The notes under the pieces are model-generated. The model did not search any database. It saw only the letters and a program-made list of their open reading frames with translations, and was not told where the DNA came from. From Rhizobium tropici CIAT 899 (GTDB lineage: Bacteria; Pseudomonadota; Alphaproteobacteria; Rhizobiales; Rhizobiaceae), in the NCBI RefSeq assembly GCF_000330885.1, contig NC_020059.1, positions 1,415,001-1,479,000 on the forward strand: 64,000 nucleotides of DNA. Direction: 5' to 3'. Of the stretch, positions 9,020 to 18,983 are shown in pieces; position 1 is the stretch's first letter; each line of letters begins with the position of its first letter. The translations under genes were made by a program, and so were the position numbers.

Positions 9020-11014
9020 ATGTTCTTATATAAGGCTATCGTCTTTCTTCCCCTGATTGGCGCTATTATCGCTGGCCTTTTCGGCCGTGCGATCGGCGCC
9101 AAGGCTTCGGAATATGTTACCACCGGCCTGATGATCATCGCGGCCGTCCTCTCGTGGATCGTCTTCTTCACGGTGGCGCTTGGCCATACGGATGGCCCGA
9201 TCAAGGTTGAAGTCCTGCGCTGGATCCAGTCCGGCGGCATCGACGTTTCCTGGGCGCTGCGCGTCGACACGCTGACCTCGGTGATGCTGATCGTCGTGAA
9301 CTCGGTTTCGACCCTGGTTCACGTGTATTCGATCGGATACATGCATCACGATCCGCATCGTCCGCGCTTCTTCGCCTATCTCTCGCTCTTCACCTTCGCC
9401 ATGCTGATGCTGGTGACCTCCGACAACCTCGCCCAGATGTTCTTCGGCTGGGAAGGCGTCGGTCTCGCCTCCTATCTGCTGATCGGCTTCTGGTTCAAGA
9501 AGCCGTCCGCCTCGGCTGCCGCGATGAAGGCCTTCATCGTCAACCGCGTCGGCGACTTCGGCTTCGTGCTCGGCATTGCCGGCGTCTTCGTCCTCTTCGG
9601 CTCGATCAATTTCGACGTCATCTTCGGCAATGCCCAGAGCTTTGCTTCCGGGCAGGGCGGCCAGCCGACCGATATCGTGCTCAATTTCCTCGGCATGCAT
9701 CTCGATCGCGGCCATGCGCTGACGGCCGTCTGCCTGCTGCTGTTCATGGGCGCGATGGGTAAATCGGCGCAGTTCCTGCTGCACACCTGGCTGCCGGACG
9801 CCATGGAAGGCCCGACGCCGGTTTCCGCACTTATCCATGCCGCGACCATGGTCACCGCCGGGGTATTCCTCGTCGCCCGCATGTCGCCGATCTTCGAACT
9901 GTCGCAGGATGCGCTGACCTTTGTCACCATCATCGGCGCGATCACGGCCTTCTTCGCCGCGACCGTCGGCCTCGTGCAGAACGACATCAAGCGCGTCATC
10001 GCTTATTCGACCTGTTCGCAGCTCGGCTACATGTTCGTAGCCCTCGGCGTCGGCGCTTATGGCGCTGCGATTTTCCATCTCTTCACCCACGCCTTCTTCA
10101 AGGCGCTACTCTTCCTCTGCGCCGGCTCGGTCATCCACGCCGTCGACGGCGAGCAGGACATGCGTCATATGGGCGGCCTGCGCCCACATATCCAGAAGAC
10201 CTTCTGGATGATGGTCATCGGCACGCTGGCAATCACCGGCGTCGGCATCCCGCTGACCCATATCGGTTTCGCCGGCTTCCTCTCGAAGGATGCGATCATC
10301 CTGGCGGCCTTCGCCTCGCACAATGCAGCGGCCGGCTTCGCCTTCACGCTGCTGGTCATCGCCGCGATGTTCACCAGCTTCTATTCCTGGCGCCTGATCT
10401 TCATGACCTTCTTCGGCAAGCCGCGTGCTTCGCACGAGGTCATGCACCACGTGCATGAATCGCCGAACGTAATGCTGATCCCGCTTTACCTGCTGGCGAT
10501 CGGCGCCGTCGCCGCGGGCATGTATTTCAACGCCGATTTCGTCGGCCATGCCTACGAGGAATTCTGGAAGCATGCGCTGTTCACGCTCCCGGACAACAAG
10601 ATCCTCGAGGAAATGGAACATGCGCCTGTCTGGGTTGAGCTCAGCCCCTTCATTGCCATGCTTCTCGGCCTTGTCACCGCCTGGTACTTCTACATCAGGT
10701 CGCCGGAAACGCCGCGCCGCCTCGCTCAGCAGCAGCGCGTCCTCTACGAGTTCCTGTTGAACAAGTGGTACTTCGACGAGCTTTATGACTTCCTTTTCGT
10801 CCGCTCCGCCAAGGCGCTTGGCCGCTTCCTCTGGAAGAAGGGCGATATCGGGGTCATCGACACCATCGGCCCGAACGGCATTGCCGCCCGCGTCGTCGAC
10901 GTCACCAACCGTGTCGTGCGCCTGCAGACCGGCTACCTCTATCACTACGCCTTCGCGATGCTGCTCGGTATCGCAGCCCTCGTTACCTGGATGATGCTCG
11001 GGAGTTCCCTCTGA
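9020..11014 (+). CDS. nuoL: NADH-quinone oxidoreductase subunit L (antiporter-like)
   Basis: NuoL (ND5 type) is the distal proton-pumping subunit with the long lateral helix. The 664-residue product has the Mrp-antiporter-like core. Glu145 in [15 protein letters not shown] matches E. coli Glu144, and Lys248 in GAMGKSAQF matches the conserved channel lysine of TM7. The C-terminal 150 residues carry the extended helix and last TM segment ([13 protein letters not shown]). The TGA stop shares its A with the nuoM ATG, which suggests translational coupling. Confidence 0.98.
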   Translation: MFLYKAIVFLPLIGAIIAGLFGRAIGAKASEYVTTGLMIIAAVLSWIVFFTVALGHTDGPIKVEVLRWIQSGGIDVSWALRVDTLTSVMLIVVNSVSTLVHVYSIGYMHHDPHRPRFFAYLSLFTFAMLMLVTSDNLAQMFFGWEGVGLASYLLIGFWFKKPSASAAAMKAFIVNRVGDFGFVLGIAGVFVLFGSINFDVIFGNAQSFASGQGGQPTDIVLNFLGMHLDRGHALTAVCLLLFMGAMGKSAQFLLHTWLPDAMEGPTPVSALIHAATMVTAGVFLVARMSPIFELSQDALTFVTIIGAITAFFAATVGLVQNDIKRVIAYSTCSQLGYMFVALGVGAYGAAIFHLFTHAFFKALLFLCAGSVIHAVDGEQDMRHMGGLRPHIQKTFWMMVIGTLAITGVGIPLTHIGFAGFLSKDAIILAAFASHNAAAGFAFTLLVIAAMFTSFYSWRLIFMTFFGKPRASHEVMHHVHESPNVMLIPLYLLAIGAVAAGMYFNADFVGHAYEEFWKHALFTLPDNKILEEMEHAPVWVELSPFIAMLLGLVTAWYFYIRSPETPRRLAQQQRVLYEFLLNKWYFDELYDFLFVRSAKALGRFLWKKGDIGVIDTIGPNGIAARVVDVTNRVVRLQTGYLYHYAFAMLLGIAALVTWMMLGSSL

Positions 11015-12525
11015 TGACCGATTGGCCTATTCTTTCAACGGTCACCTTCCTGCCGCTGGTGGGCGTTCTCCTTCTGCTGTTCACGCAGGGGAACGGCGCC
11101 AACGGCCGCCGGAACGTCCTGAACATTTCGCTGGCGACGACCATCGTCACCTTCATCGTGTCGCTGTTCGTCTGGATCTGGTTCGACAATGCCAATCCGG
11201 GCTTCCAGCTCGTCGAAAAGCATGAGTGGCTGACGGGCGGCATCAGCTATCACATGGGCGTCGACGGCATTTCCATGCTGTTCGTCATCCTGTCGACCTT
11301 CCTGATGCCCTTTTGCGTGCTCGCAAGCTGGCTCTCGGTCGAAAAGCGACTGAAGGACTACATGATCGCCTTCCTCGTCCTCGAAACGATGATGGTCGGC
11401 GTGTTCACGTCGCTCGATATCGTGCTGTTCTACGTCTTCTTCGAAGCCGGCCTCATTCCGATGTTCCTGATCATCGGCGTCTGGGGCGGCAAGGATCGCG
11501 TCTACGCCAGCTACAAGTTCTTCCTCTACACGCTGCTCGGCTCCGTGCTGATGCTGCTCGCCATCATGGCGATGTACTGGCAGGCCGGCACGACCGATAT
11601 CCCGACGCTGCTCGCCTACAAGTTCCCGCCGCAGCTGCAGACTTGGCTATGGCTCGCCTTCTTCGCCTCCTTCGCGGTGAAGATGCCGATGTGGCCTGTC
11701 CATACCTGGCTTCCCGACGCGCACGTTCAGGCGCCGACGGCAGGCTCGGTCATCCTGGCAGGCATCCTCCTGAAGCTCGGCGGCTACGGCCTCATCCGCT
11801 TCTCGCTCGGCATGTTCCCGAACGCTTCGGAATATTTCGCGCCGCTCGTTTTTGCCCTTTCGGTCATCGCCATTATCTACACCTCGCTGGTCGCGATGAT
11901 GCAGGACGACATCAAGAAGCTGATCGCCTACTCGTCGGTCGCCCACATGGGTTACGTGACGATGGGTATCTTCGCGGCAAACCAGCAGGGCGTGCAGGGC
12001 GCGATTTTCCAGATGCTGTCGCACGGCATCGTCTCGGGCGCGCTCTTCCTCTGCGTCGGCGTGATCTATGACCGCACCCATACCCGCGAAATCGCGGCTT
12101 ACGGCGGTCTGGTCAACAACATGCCGAAATATGCCGTCGCCATGATGGTCTTCACCATGGCGAACGTTGGTCTGCCCGGTACCTCCGGCTTCATCGGCGA
12201 ATTCCTGACCCTGATCGGCGTCTTCCGCGCCAATACGTGGGTTGCGCTCTTTGCCGCGACTGGTGTGATCCTGTCGGCAGCTTACGCGCTCTGGCTCTAC
12301 CGCCGTGTCATTTTCGGCGCGCTGGAGAAGGAGAACCTGAAGAAGCTTCTGGATCTGTCGCCGCGTGAACAGCTGATTCTCTATCCGCTGATCGCGCTGA
12401 CGATCCTATTCGGTGTCTATCCGGCTCCGATCTTCGATGCCACGGCGGCTTCGGTGGATCTGCTGGTGAACAATTATACCGCTGCCCTGCACGCTGCGCA
12501 GAATGTTGCGCTGTCGATGAATTGA
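11014..12525 (+). CDS. nuoM: NADH-quinone oxidoreductase subunit M (antiporter-like)
   Basis: NuoM (ND4 type) is the middle antiporter-like proton pump of complex I. The 503-residue product has about 14 hydrophobic segments. The essential TM5 glutamate is present as Glu144 in [14 protein letters not shown], the same number as in E. coli. The TM7 segment [20 protein letters not shown] carries the conserved lysine. The gene starts on the last base of the nuoL stop and ends 18 bases before nuoN. Confidence 0.98.
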   Translation: MTDWPILSTVTFLPLVGVLLLLFTQGNGANGRRNVLNISLATTIVTFIVSLFVWIWFDNANPGFQLVEKHEWLTGGISYHMGVDGISMLFVILSTFLMPFCVLASWLSVEKRLKDYMIAFLVLETMMVGVFTSLDIVLFYVFFEAGLIPMFLIIGVWGGKDRVYASYKFFLYTLLGSVLMLLAIMAMYWQAGTTDIPTLLAYKFPPQLQTWLWLAFFASFAVKMPMWPVHTWLPDAHVQAPTAGSVILAGILLKLGGYGLIRFSLGMFPNASEYFAPLVFALSVIAIIYTSLVAMMQDDIKKLIAYSSVAHMGYVTMGIFAANQQGVQGAIFQMLSHGIVSGALFLCVGVIYDRTHTREIAAYGGLVNNMPKYAVAMMVFTMANVGLPGTSGFIGEFLTLIGVFRANTWVALFAATGVILSAAYALWLYRRVIFGALEKENLKKLLDLSPREQLILYPLIALTILFGVYPAPIFDATAASVDLLVNNYTAALHAAQNVALSMN

Positions 12526-12543
12526 TGACGGGACTTATTCGAC

Positions 12544-13986
12544 ATGACTGCTGACACAATTCTTGCAAGCCTGCATCTTTCCATTCCGGAGCTCATCCTC
12601 GCGGTCGGTGCGCTTGTGCTGCTCATGATCGGCGTCTTCTCGGGCGAGCGGTCGGGACCCACGGTCACCGGTCTTGCCATCGCGGTCCTCGCGGTGGCAG
12701 GTCTCTGGATCATCTTCGTGCCGGGCGAGGGCCTCGCCTATGGCGGCGCCTACCTTGCCGACGGCTTCTCCCGCTTCATGAAGATCGTCGCGCTGGTCGG
12801 CTCGATCGTCGCCATGTTCCTCAGCATTGGCCAGGCGCGCGAGCTGCAGCTCGATCGCTTCGAGTTCCCGGTGCTCCTTTTGCTCGCGACCCTCGGCATC
12901 CTGCTGATGATCTCGGCGCATGACCTGATCTCGCTCTACCTGTCGCTGGAACTGCAGTCGCTGGCCCTTTACGTCGTTGCCGCCATCAACCGCGACAGCC
13001 TGAAGTCGACCGAAGCCGGCCTGAAGTATTTCGTCCTCGGTGCGCTGTCCTCCGGTATGCTGCTTTATGGCATGTCGCTGGTTTATGGCTTCACCGGTCA
13101 CACGAGCTTCGATGCGATCGCGACCGCACTCAGCGCCGAAACCCGTTCGCTCGGCCTCGTCTTCGGTCTGGTCTTCGTGCTTGCAGGCCTCGCCTTCAAG
13201 ATCTCCGCCGTGCCGTTCCACATGTGGACGCCCGATGTCTACGAAGGTGCGCCGACCCCGGTCACAGCCTTCTTCGCGGCGGCACCCAAGGTTGCCGCCA
13301 TGGCTATCCTGACCCGCATCGTGGTCACGGCTTTCCATCCGGTCCTGGCCGATTGGCAGCAGATCATCGTCTTCATCTCGATCGCCTCGATGTTGCTCGG
13401 CTCGTTCGCGGCGATCGGTCAGCGCAACTTCAAGCGACTGATGGCCTATTCCTCGATCGGTCACATGGGCTATGCGCTCGTCGGCCTTGCCGCCGGCACC
13501 AAGACAGGCGTCTCCGGCGTCATGCTCTACATGGTCATCTACATGGTCATGACGCTCGGCTCCTTCGCCATCATCATGGCGATGCGCCGCAAGGATGGCC
13601 GTCAGGTCGAAAACATCGACGATCTCGCTGGCCTTTCGACGACCAATCCTTTCATGGCGGTGGTCCTGACCGCGCTGATGTTCTCGTTGGCCGGCATTCC
13701 GCCGCTCGCAGGCTTCTTCGGAAAGTATTTCGTCTTCGTTGCTGCCATCCAGGCGCATCTCTATGCGCTCGCCATCATCGGCGTTCTGGCTTCGGTCGTC
13801 GGCGCTTACTACTATCTGCGCGTCATCAAGGTGATGTGGTTCGATGAAGCCAAGGATGAATTCGCACGCACGGCTGGTTCGCTGCGCCTCGTCTTCGGTC
13901 TCTCAGGTCTGTTCGTCATCGCCTATGTCTTCTTCGGCGGCGCAATCGGCGGTGCCGCCGATCTGGCCGCTGCGACGCTGTTTTGA
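12544..13986 (+). CDS. nuoN: NADH-quinone oxidoreductase subunit N (antiporter-like)
   Basis: NuoN (ND2 type) is the proximal antiporter-like proton pump. The 480-residue product has about 14 hydrophobic segments and the conserved glutamate Glu136 in [14 protein letters not shown]. The TM7 segment [20 protein letters not shown] carries the conserved lysine and proline. It is the last nuo gene of the operon. Its TGA overlaps the birA ATG by one base, so birA is probably read from the same transcript. Confidence 0.98.
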   Translation: MTADTILASLHLSIPELILAVGALVLLMIGVFSGERSGPTVTGLAIAVLAVAGLWIIFVPGEGLAYGGAYLADGFSRFMKIVALVGSIVAMFLSIGQARELQLDRFEFPVLLLLATLGILLMISAHDLISLYLSLELQSLALYVVAAINRDSLKSTEAGLKYFVLGALSSGMLLYGMSLVYGFTGHTSFDAIATALSAETRSLGLVFGLVFVLAGLAFKISAVPFHMWTPDVYEGAPTPVTAFFAAAPKVAAMAILTRIVVTAFHPVLADWQQIIVFISIASMLLGSFAAIGQRNFKRLMAYSSIGHMGYALVGLAAGTKTGVSGVMLYMVIYMVMTLGSFAIIMAMRRKDGRQVENIDDLAGLSTTNPFMAVVLTALMFSLAGIPPLAGFFGKYFVFVAAIQAHLYALAIIGVLASVVGAYYYLRVIKVMWFDEAKDEFARTAGSLRLVFGLSGLFVIAYVFFGGAIGGAADLAAATLF

Positions 13987-14750
13987 TGGCGTCTGACATG
14001 AATAGCCGGAAGTCGCTCGCCGACTTCCGGCATGATGCGCTTCAGGAAACCTCGTCCACAAACAGCGTCTGTCTCGAACGGGCGCGCGCCGGCGACACCG
14101 GAAACCTTTGGGTCACCGCTGAGCGCCAGACGGGGGGACGCGGCCGCCGCGGTCGTCCCTGGGTGTCGGAAGCCGGCAATCTCTACGCATCTCTTCTTCT
14201 GATCGATCCCGCTCCCATGGACCGCCTCGGCTCTCTGCCGCTTGCGGTGGCGCTCGCCGTGCATCGGGCGGTACGCGGCGTGCTGCCGCTCGCCGCCGAG
14301 CCGGTCGAGATCAAATGGCCGAACGATATCCTGATCGGCCGCAAGAAGACCTGCGGTATCCTGATCGAAGGCGAGGCGCTGCCGGACGGCCGGTATGCGC
14401 TCGTCATCGGCATCGGCATCAACATTGCCGTCATGCCTGACAATCCGATGTATCCGGTCACATGCCTGAGGCAGCAGGGCTCAATGGTGTCGCCGGACGA
14501 GCTGTTTGCCCATCTTTATGCCGCGATGTCGGAGGCGCTCGACGTCTGGAGCCGCGGCAAGGGTATTCGGGAAATCACCGCGCGCTGGCGTGAATTTGCG
14601 TGCGGCATCGGGGAAAAGATCACGGTAAACTTGCCGGATCGCTCGATTTTGGGCCATTTCTCGGGAATCGATGATAATGGCTTGTTGATGCTCGAAACCG
14701 AGGACGGCAGGATCATGCCGATCGCGGCGGGCGACGTTTTCTTTAGATAA
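13986..14750 (+). CDS. birA: biotin--[acetyl-CoA-carboxylase] ligase
   Basis: Biotin protein ligase makes biotinyl-AMP and attaches biotin to carboxyl carrier proteins in the cytoplasm. The 254-residue product contains the biotin/ATP loop GGRGRRGRPWVSEAGNLYAS and the IKWPNDILIGRKKTCGILIE core. There is no N-terminal winged-helix domain, so unlike E. coli BirA it should not act as a repressor. The chosen ATG overlaps the nuoN stop; ATG 13998 is an alternative four codons in. The C-terminal SH3-like domain (DNGLLMLETEDG) is present. It ends one base into the following frame, close to rnj. Confidence 0.95.
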   Translation: MASDMNSRKSLADFRHDALQETSSTNSVCLERARAGDTGNLWVTAERQTGGRGRRGRPWVSEAGNLYASLLLIDPAPMDRLGSLPLAVALAVHRAVRGVLPLAAEPVEIKWPNDILIGRKKTCGILIEGEALPDGRYALVIGIGINIAVMPDNPMYPVTCLRQQGSMVSPDELFAHLYAAMSEALDVWSRGKGIREITARWREFACGIGEKITVNLPDRSILGHFSGIDDNGLLMLETEDGRIMPIAAGDVFFR

Positions 14751-14764
14751 TGGTTGGGGATCAG

Positions 14765-16438
14765 ATGGCGAAGCAAGACGAATTGGTGTTTCTGCCCCTC
14801 GGCGGCGTCGGCGAAATCGGCATGAATCTCGCGCTCTACGGCTACGGTCCGGCGGAGCAGCGCCAGTGGATCATGGTCGATTGCGGCGTCACCTTCCCGG
14901 GGCCGGATCTGCCGGGTGTCGATCTCGTCCTGCCGGACATCCGTTTCCTCGCCAAGGAACGCAAGAACCTCAAGGGCATCATCATAACCCACGCGCACGA
15001 GGATCACTACGGCGCGCTTAATGATCTTTGGCCCGGGCTGAACGTTCCGATCTACGCCTCGGCCTTCACCGCCGGCCTTCTCGAAGCCAAGCGCGATTAC
15101 GAGAAATCGATGGGCGAGATTCCGGTGACGCTGTTCAAGGCCGGCGACCGCATCAATGTCGGCCCGTTCGAGATCGAAGGCGTGGCCGTCAACCACTCGA
15201 TCCCCGAGCCGATGTCGCTGATGATCCGCACACCGCTCGGCAATGTCGTCCATACCGGCGACTGGAAGATCGATCATGAACCTTCGCTTGGGCCGCTGAC
15301 CGACGAGGCCCGCTTCCGCCAACTCGGCGATGAAGGTGTGTTGGCACTGATGTGCGATTCCACCAACGCGTTGCGCGACGGCGTTTCGCCTTCGGAAAAG
15401 GACGTCTCGGAAAGCCTGCGCAAGATCATCGAGGATGCCGAGGGCAGGGTGGCGATCACGACGTTCTCGTCGAATGTCGGCCGCATCCGCACCATTGCCG
15501 AAGCTGCCGAAGCTGCTGGCCGGGAAATACTTCTGCTTGGCAGTTCGCTGAAACGCGTCGTCGACGTCGCTCGCGATATCGGCATCATGGAAGGCATCAA
15601 GCCGTTTATCGCCGAAGATGAATATGGCTATATCCCGCGCGACAAGGTCGTGGTCATCCTGACTGGCAGCCAGGGTGAGCCGCGCGCAGCGCTTGCCAAG
15701 CTCTCCCGGGACGAGATGCGCAACGTCGCATTGGCCGCTGGCGATATCGTCGTCTTTTCCTCGCGCGCCATTCCCGGCAATGAGAAGGCCATTCAGGACA
15801 TCAAGAACGGTCTGATCGAACAGGGCGTTCATGTGGTCACGGATGCCGAGGCGCTCGTGCACGTTTCCGGCCATCCCCGGCGCAACGAATTGCAGAAGAT
15901 GTATGAATGGACGCGCCCGAAGGTCGTCATCCCCGTGCATGGCGAGGCGACGCATCTGACCGCCCATAAGGAATTGGCCGAACAGAGCGGCATTGCCACC
16001 GTACCGCGCGTGCGCAACGGCGATGTCGTGCGCCTTGCGCCCGGTCCGGTCGAGGTGATCGGCGACGCCCCGCATGGGCGCATCTTCAAGGACGGTATTC
16101 TGATCGGCGATTTCGACGAGATGGGCATCGGCGAGCGCAAGAAGCTTTCCTATGTCGGCCATGTCGCCGTCAATGTCGTGCTCGATGCCCGTTACGACAT
16201 TGTCGGCGACCCCGATCTCGTGCCGATCGGCCTGCCGGCCTATGATGATGAAGGTGAGGAGATGGAGGACACGCTCTTCGATGCCATCGTCAGCGCCGTC
16301 GAAAGCATTCCGCGCGCTCGCCGCAAGGATCTGAATATGCTGCAGGAGGCGGTACGCCGCGCGGTGCGCGCCGCCGCCAATCAGGGCTGGGGCAAGAAGC
16401 CGATGGTGACCGTGTTCGTGACGCGCACCGGCGGCTGA
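14765..16438 (+). CDS. rnj: ribonuclease J
   Basis: RNase J is a metallo-beta-lactamase/beta-CASP exo- and endoribonuclease for rRNA maturation and mRNA decay. The zinc motif is visible as His76, His78, Asp80 and His81 (THAHEDHYGAL). The beta-CASP portion includes LTGSQGEPRAAL and VSGHPRRNELQKMYEW. I prefer ATG 14765 (557 residues, MAKQDELVFLPLGGVGEIG), preceded by GGGGA, over ATG 14750, which overlaps the birA stop and adds MVGDQ. The operon order nuoN-birA-rnj-mce is consistent with co-transcription. Confidence 0.95.
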   Translation: MAKQDELVFLPLGGVGEIGMNLALYGYGPAEQRQWIMVDCGVTFPGPDLPGVDLVLPDIRFLAKERKNLKGIIITHAHEDHYGALNDLWPGLNVPIYASAFTAGLLEAKRDYEKSMGEIPVTLFKAGDRINVGPFEIEGVAVNHSIPEPMSLMIRTPLGNVVHTGDWKIDHEPSLGPLTDEARFRQLGDEGVLALMCDSTNALRDGVSPSEKDVSESLRKIIEDAEGRVAITTFSSNVGRIRTIAEAAEAAGREILLLGSSLKRVVDVARDIGIMEGIKPFIAEDEYGYIPRDKVVVILTGSQGEPRAALAKLSRDEMRNVALAAGDIVVFSSRAIPGNEKAIQDIKNGLIEQGVHVVTDAEALVHVSGHPRRNELQKMYEWTRPKVVIPVHGEATHLTAHKELAEQSGIATVPRVRNGDVVRLAPGPVEVIGDAPHGRIFKDGILIGDFDEMGIGERKKLSYVGHVAVNVVLDARYDIVGDPDLVPIGLPAYDDEGEEMEDTLFDAIVSAVESIPRARRKDLNMLQEAVRRAVRAAANQGWGKKPMVTVFVTRTGG

Positions 16439-16468
16439 GTTCAACGGCCGATCGGGGAGGAGAGTACC

Positions 16469-16873
16469 GTGCTGGGACGGATCAATCACATCGCGATAGC
16501 CGTACCTGATATTGCGGCGGCTTCTAAGGCCTATCGTGAAACGCTCGGTGCTACAGTATCCCAGCCGCAGACACTACCGGAACACGGCGTTACCGTCGTT
16601 TTCGTAGAACTGCCGAATACCAAGGTCGAACTGCTCGAGCCGCTGGGTGAAGCCTCGCCCATCGCTGCCTTCCTGGCCAAGAACCCGGATGGCGGCATGC
16701 ACCACATTTGTTATGAGGTCGCCGACATCCGCGCGGCTCGCGATAGACTTGTTGCGTCGGGAGCACGCGTGCTCGGCAATGGCGAGCCGAAGATCGGCGC
16801 GCATGGCAAGCCCGTGCTTTTCCTGCATCCGAAGGATTTCTTCGGCACGCTTATCGAGCTTGAGCAGGTGTGA
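16469..16873 (+). CDS. mce: methylmalonyl-CoA epimerase
   Basis: This vicinal-oxygen-chelate enzyme interconverts the (R) and (S) forms of methylmalonyl-CoA in propionyl-CoA catabolism. The 134-residue product shows two beta-alpha-beta-beta-beta modules. The likely metal ligands are His7 (INHIAIAVPDI), a His at 78-79 (GGMHHICYEV) and Glu130 (LIELEQV). The start is a GTG behind a GGGGAGGAG ribosome-binding site. It is the last plus-strand gene before the IS630-type element, which begins 54 bases downstream. Confidence 0.93.
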   Translation: MLGRINHIAIAVPDIAAASKAYRETLGATVSQPQTLPEHGVTVVFVELPNTKVELLEPLGEASPIAAFLAKNPDGGMHHICYEVADIRAARDRLVASGARVLGNGEPKIGAHGKPVLFLHPKDFFGTLIELEQV

Positions 16874-16927
16874 CACCGGAGCGGGATGATTTTTGCCGGA
16901 ACTGGCCTAGAATATCAATCCGCATTA

Positions 16928-17973
16928 GAGCGTTTCCCATTCATGTTGGATCGTATCCGCATGAGTTGAAATAGTTTTGGGCCTCCTGCGGCTCGACCAA
17001 ATCGATGATCTTTCCGATCCTGTCCCATAGGCCGGTAACGGTTCTCTCGGCAGCCTTTCGCAGGAGTGCCTTCAGCTTGGAAAAGGCCTTCTCTATGGGG
17101 TTGAAGTCCGGGCTGTAGGGCGGAAGGAACATCATTGTCGCGCCTGCCGCTTCGATGATTTCCCGCGCCGCCGGTCGTTTGTGGCTCGACAGATTGTCAA
17201 GGATGACGACGTCGCCCGGTTTCAACGTCGGCACCAGAACCTGAGCGACATAGGCCTCGAACCACTCACCGTTGATCGGCCCGTCGATGACAAGCGGTGC
17301 GACCATTCCTGTGCTCCGTAGGCCGGCAACCAATGTGGTTGTCTTGCGGTGACCATGAGGGAACCCCATCCGCAACCGCTCGCCCTTCCTGCATCGTCCA
17401 TGAGTGCGGGTCATATTGGTCGCCGTCCAGGTCTCGTCGATGAACACGAGCCGCTCCGGGTCGAGATCGAGTTGGTCCTCGAACCAGCATTGCCGTTTTT
17501 CCAGGATGTCTGGACGGCTCTGCTCTACCGCATGGCCAGTCTTTTTTTGCGCGTCTGTTCGTGCCGAACCAGAAACCGGTGCAGGGCCGACTTGCTGGCA
17601 ATGATACCCTGGGCCGCAAGAGCGTCACGAAGCTCGAACAACGTCCCATCCCGGTGCTCTGCGAGCCAGGCCATGATCAGACCGGCATGAGCTTCAATTT
17701 TGTGGGAGTTGCGGTCGCCACCGAGTGGACCGGGACGAACGTTCCCTTGCCGGACTTGCAGGTTACGCCAACGGCTCACGCTTGCCGCACTGACGCCGAA
17801 ACGCTGGGCAGCCTCCCTATGCGATGCACCGCCGTCAACGGCGGCAAGCACACGTATGCGAAGATCAACGGAAAGCGCTCTCGACATATCTGCCGACCTC
17901 CATCGGCAGATAGCTTGAATCAGAATGCAAGCGATTTGCAAAGCCTTCGATTCAATCAGTCAGGGAAACGCTC
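16928..17973 (-). mobile_element. intact IS630-family insertion sequence
   Basis: The element is 1046 bp and is bounded by perfect 11-bp terminal inverted repeats, GAGCGTTTCCC at 16928-16938 and GGGAAACGCTC at 17963-17973; the symmetry extends imperfectly to about 27 bp. It is flanked by TA at 16926-16927 and 17974-17975, the target duplication expected of IS630/Tc1 elements. It encodes one frameshifted transposase on the minus strand. It lies between mce and the DUF1467 gene, about 20 bp upstream of a good promoter for the latter, so it probably did not disable either gene. Confidence 0.93.
16941..17887 (-). CDS. IS630-family DDE transposase (two frames joined by -1 frameshift)
   Basis: The first frame (ATG at 17887, stop at 17525) encodes a helix-turn-helix DNA-binding part, MSRALSVDLRIRVLAAVDGG and the RFGVSAASVSRW recognition helix. 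The second frame, ending at 16941, encodes the catalytic part: FIDETWTATN with the first Asp, ILDNLSSHK with the second, and PYSPDFNPIEKAF with the Glu. The frames meet at a run of seven A's (plus-strand T7 at 17542-17548). Slipping back one base there reads KKKTGHAVEQSRPDILEKRQ and joins both parts without a stop, giving about 315 residues. The transposase appears intact. Confidence 0.9.
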
Positions 17974-17993
17974 TAAGTGCGCTGATCTGCGCT

Positions 17994-18022
17994 TTGAAAG
18001 ACAACTGTTTTGCCCCTATAAG
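17994..18022 (+). promoter_or_regulatory. predicted sigma-70 promoter for the DUF1467 gene
   Basis: A -35 box TTGAAA at 17994-17999 is separated by 17 bp from a -10 box TATAAG at 18017-18022. Transcription would begin near 18030, about 40 bases before the ATG at 18071. It lies just outside the right end of the IS630-type element, so it belongs to the original locus. Confidence 0.55.
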
Positions 18023-18070
18023 CAGTTTGGAAGAGGAAGAGACGAGCGGGCTCGTCTCGAAGGGAGCATA

Positions 18071-18346
18071 ATGGCACAGCAGATCATCGCCAGTTTCGCC
18101 GTTTATTTCGTCGTCTGGTGGATTACGCTTTTTGCCGTCCTGCCGTTCGGTCTGCGCACCCAGGCCGAAGACGAGCATGTGATTCTAGGTACGGTCGAAA
18201 GTGCACCGACGAAATTCCGCGCTTGGCGAGTGGTTCTAATCACGACGTTGGTGTCGGCTCTTCTGTATGGCACCTGGTATGTTGCCTCGCATTATTTCGG
18301 GCTGGGCATAGATTCCATTCCGAGGTTCGTGCCGAACTACAATTGA
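18071..18346 (+). CDS. DUF1467 family small membrane protein
   Basis: A 91-residue protein with two hydrophobic segments, IIASFAVYFVVWWITLFAVL at the N-terminus and ITTLVSALLYGTWYVA near the C-terminus. Between them is a short polar loop with LPFGLRTQAEDE. This matches the alphaproteobacterial DUF1467 family, found upstream of proS. No biochemical function is known to me. The open frame continues upstream through the IS630-type element, but the ATG at 18071, with a GGGAG ribosome-binding site and its own promoter, is the real start. Confidence 0.88.
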   Translation: MAQQIIASFAVYFVVWWITLFAVLPFGLRTQAEDEHVILGTVESAPTKFRAWRVVLITTLVSALLYGTWYVASHYFGLGIDSIPRFVPNYN

Positions 18347-18544
18347 TGGAAAGGGCGCGGTAAAACACGGATCGATCATTTGAGCCTTCTCTTTGCTTGC
18401 GCCTCGCAATCGCCATCAATTCGTCACACGTCTGTCATGTGCATGGCGCATCAAATCCCGGACGATATTTGAGTTGTTCTGCTGAAAGGCTGAAGACACT
18501 TTCTCGCAATTGGACTGATCTGCAGTAGATCGAGCTGAGAAAGC

Positions 18545-18574
18545 AAAAAAAAACAAGGCTAAAAGCCTTGTTTT
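18545..18574 (-). terminator. Rho-independent terminator of the sRNA
   Basis: A perfect 10-bp stem, AAAACAAGGC at 18550-18559 and GCCTTGTTTT at 18565-18574, encloses a 5-base loop. On the minus strand it runs into nine T's (plus-strand A's at 18545-18553), a strong intrinsic terminator. Only four T's follow on the plus strand. Confidence 0.85.
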
Positions 18575-18690
18575 AAAGTATCGCGTGATCCTTATCCGTT
18601 ACCGGGGCAGCGAACGAGCGCGCCTAAGATCTGATCCTCCCAAGACTTGACCGCGAAACGGCAAGAATTTAGCCTTCCTGCCTCTTTTGT
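18545..18690 (-). ncRNA. candidate trans-acting sRNA, alpha-r9 (Smr9C-like) family
   Basis: A minus-strand transcript of about 146 bases is predicted from a promoter at 18725-18697 to a Rho-independent terminator at 18574-18545. From memory, the alpha-r9 sRNA of Sinorhizobium meliloti (Smr9C, about 149 nt) lies between the gene upstream of proS and proS itself, on the opposite strand to proS. Position, strand and length agree here. I recognise it by synteny and signals, not by aligned sequence. The start is approximate within a few bases. Confidence 0.68.
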
Positions 18691-18696
18691 GAGCTA

Positions 18697-18725
18697 AAAT
18701 TAGCTCAAACATTGAGCTTTGTCAT
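18697..18725 (-). promoter_or_regulatory. predicted sigma-70 promoter of the minus-strand sRNA
   Basis: Read on the minus strand, ATGACA (18725-18720) and TAATTT (18702-18697) are separated by exactly 17 bp and resemble -35 and -10 boxes. The -10 lies inside the palindrome GAGCTAAAATTAGCTC at 18691-18706, which could be an operator. The predicted start near 18690 gives an sRNA of the expected length. Confidence 0.5.
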
Positions 18726-18768
18726 CCTTTTTTTTGCTTTTTTGCTACACTCGCGCAGAATTTTTCTG

Positions 18769-18797
18769 TTGACGGATTTTCGCCGTAAATCCTTATA
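18769..18797 (+). promoter_or_regulatory. predicted sigma-70 promoter for proS
   Basis: TTGACG at 18769-18774 and CTTATA at 18792-18797 are 17 bp apart, close to the rhizobial CTTGAC/CTATAT pattern. The start would be near 18804, leaving a leader of about 180 bases before the proS ATG. Confidence 0.55.
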
Positions 18798-18983
18798 AAT
18801 GTGCGCTTTTTCGAAACAGCCGAAATAGGCGCTTTCCCCTGGATTTCCGGGCTTTTACCAAAATCTTCTGTTGAAGAATGCGGGTTTCCTTCCTACGCCG
18901 AAGCAGTTATGAACTGCCTCCTGTACATAATTTGCTAACGATTCCGCCGCGAGCGGAACGTCAAACCATCTGGAACAAGCGTC

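Larger units (their letters stand above)
18347..18983. other. 637-base gap upstream of proS
   Basis: No protein gene is evident in this AT-rich stretch. It holds three things reported separately: an sRNA candidate on the minus strand (18545-18690) with its own promoter and terminator, and a plus-strand promoter at 18769-18797 that probably serves proS. The remaining 180 bases before the proS ATG would be its 5' leader; I saw no convincing riboswitch or T-box in it. Confidence 0.6.

Noticed and set aside
18691..18706. Palindrome GAGCTAAAATTAGCTC considered as a separate repeat
   Set aside because: It overlaps the predicted -10 box of the sRNA promoter and is better treated as part of that regulatory region.
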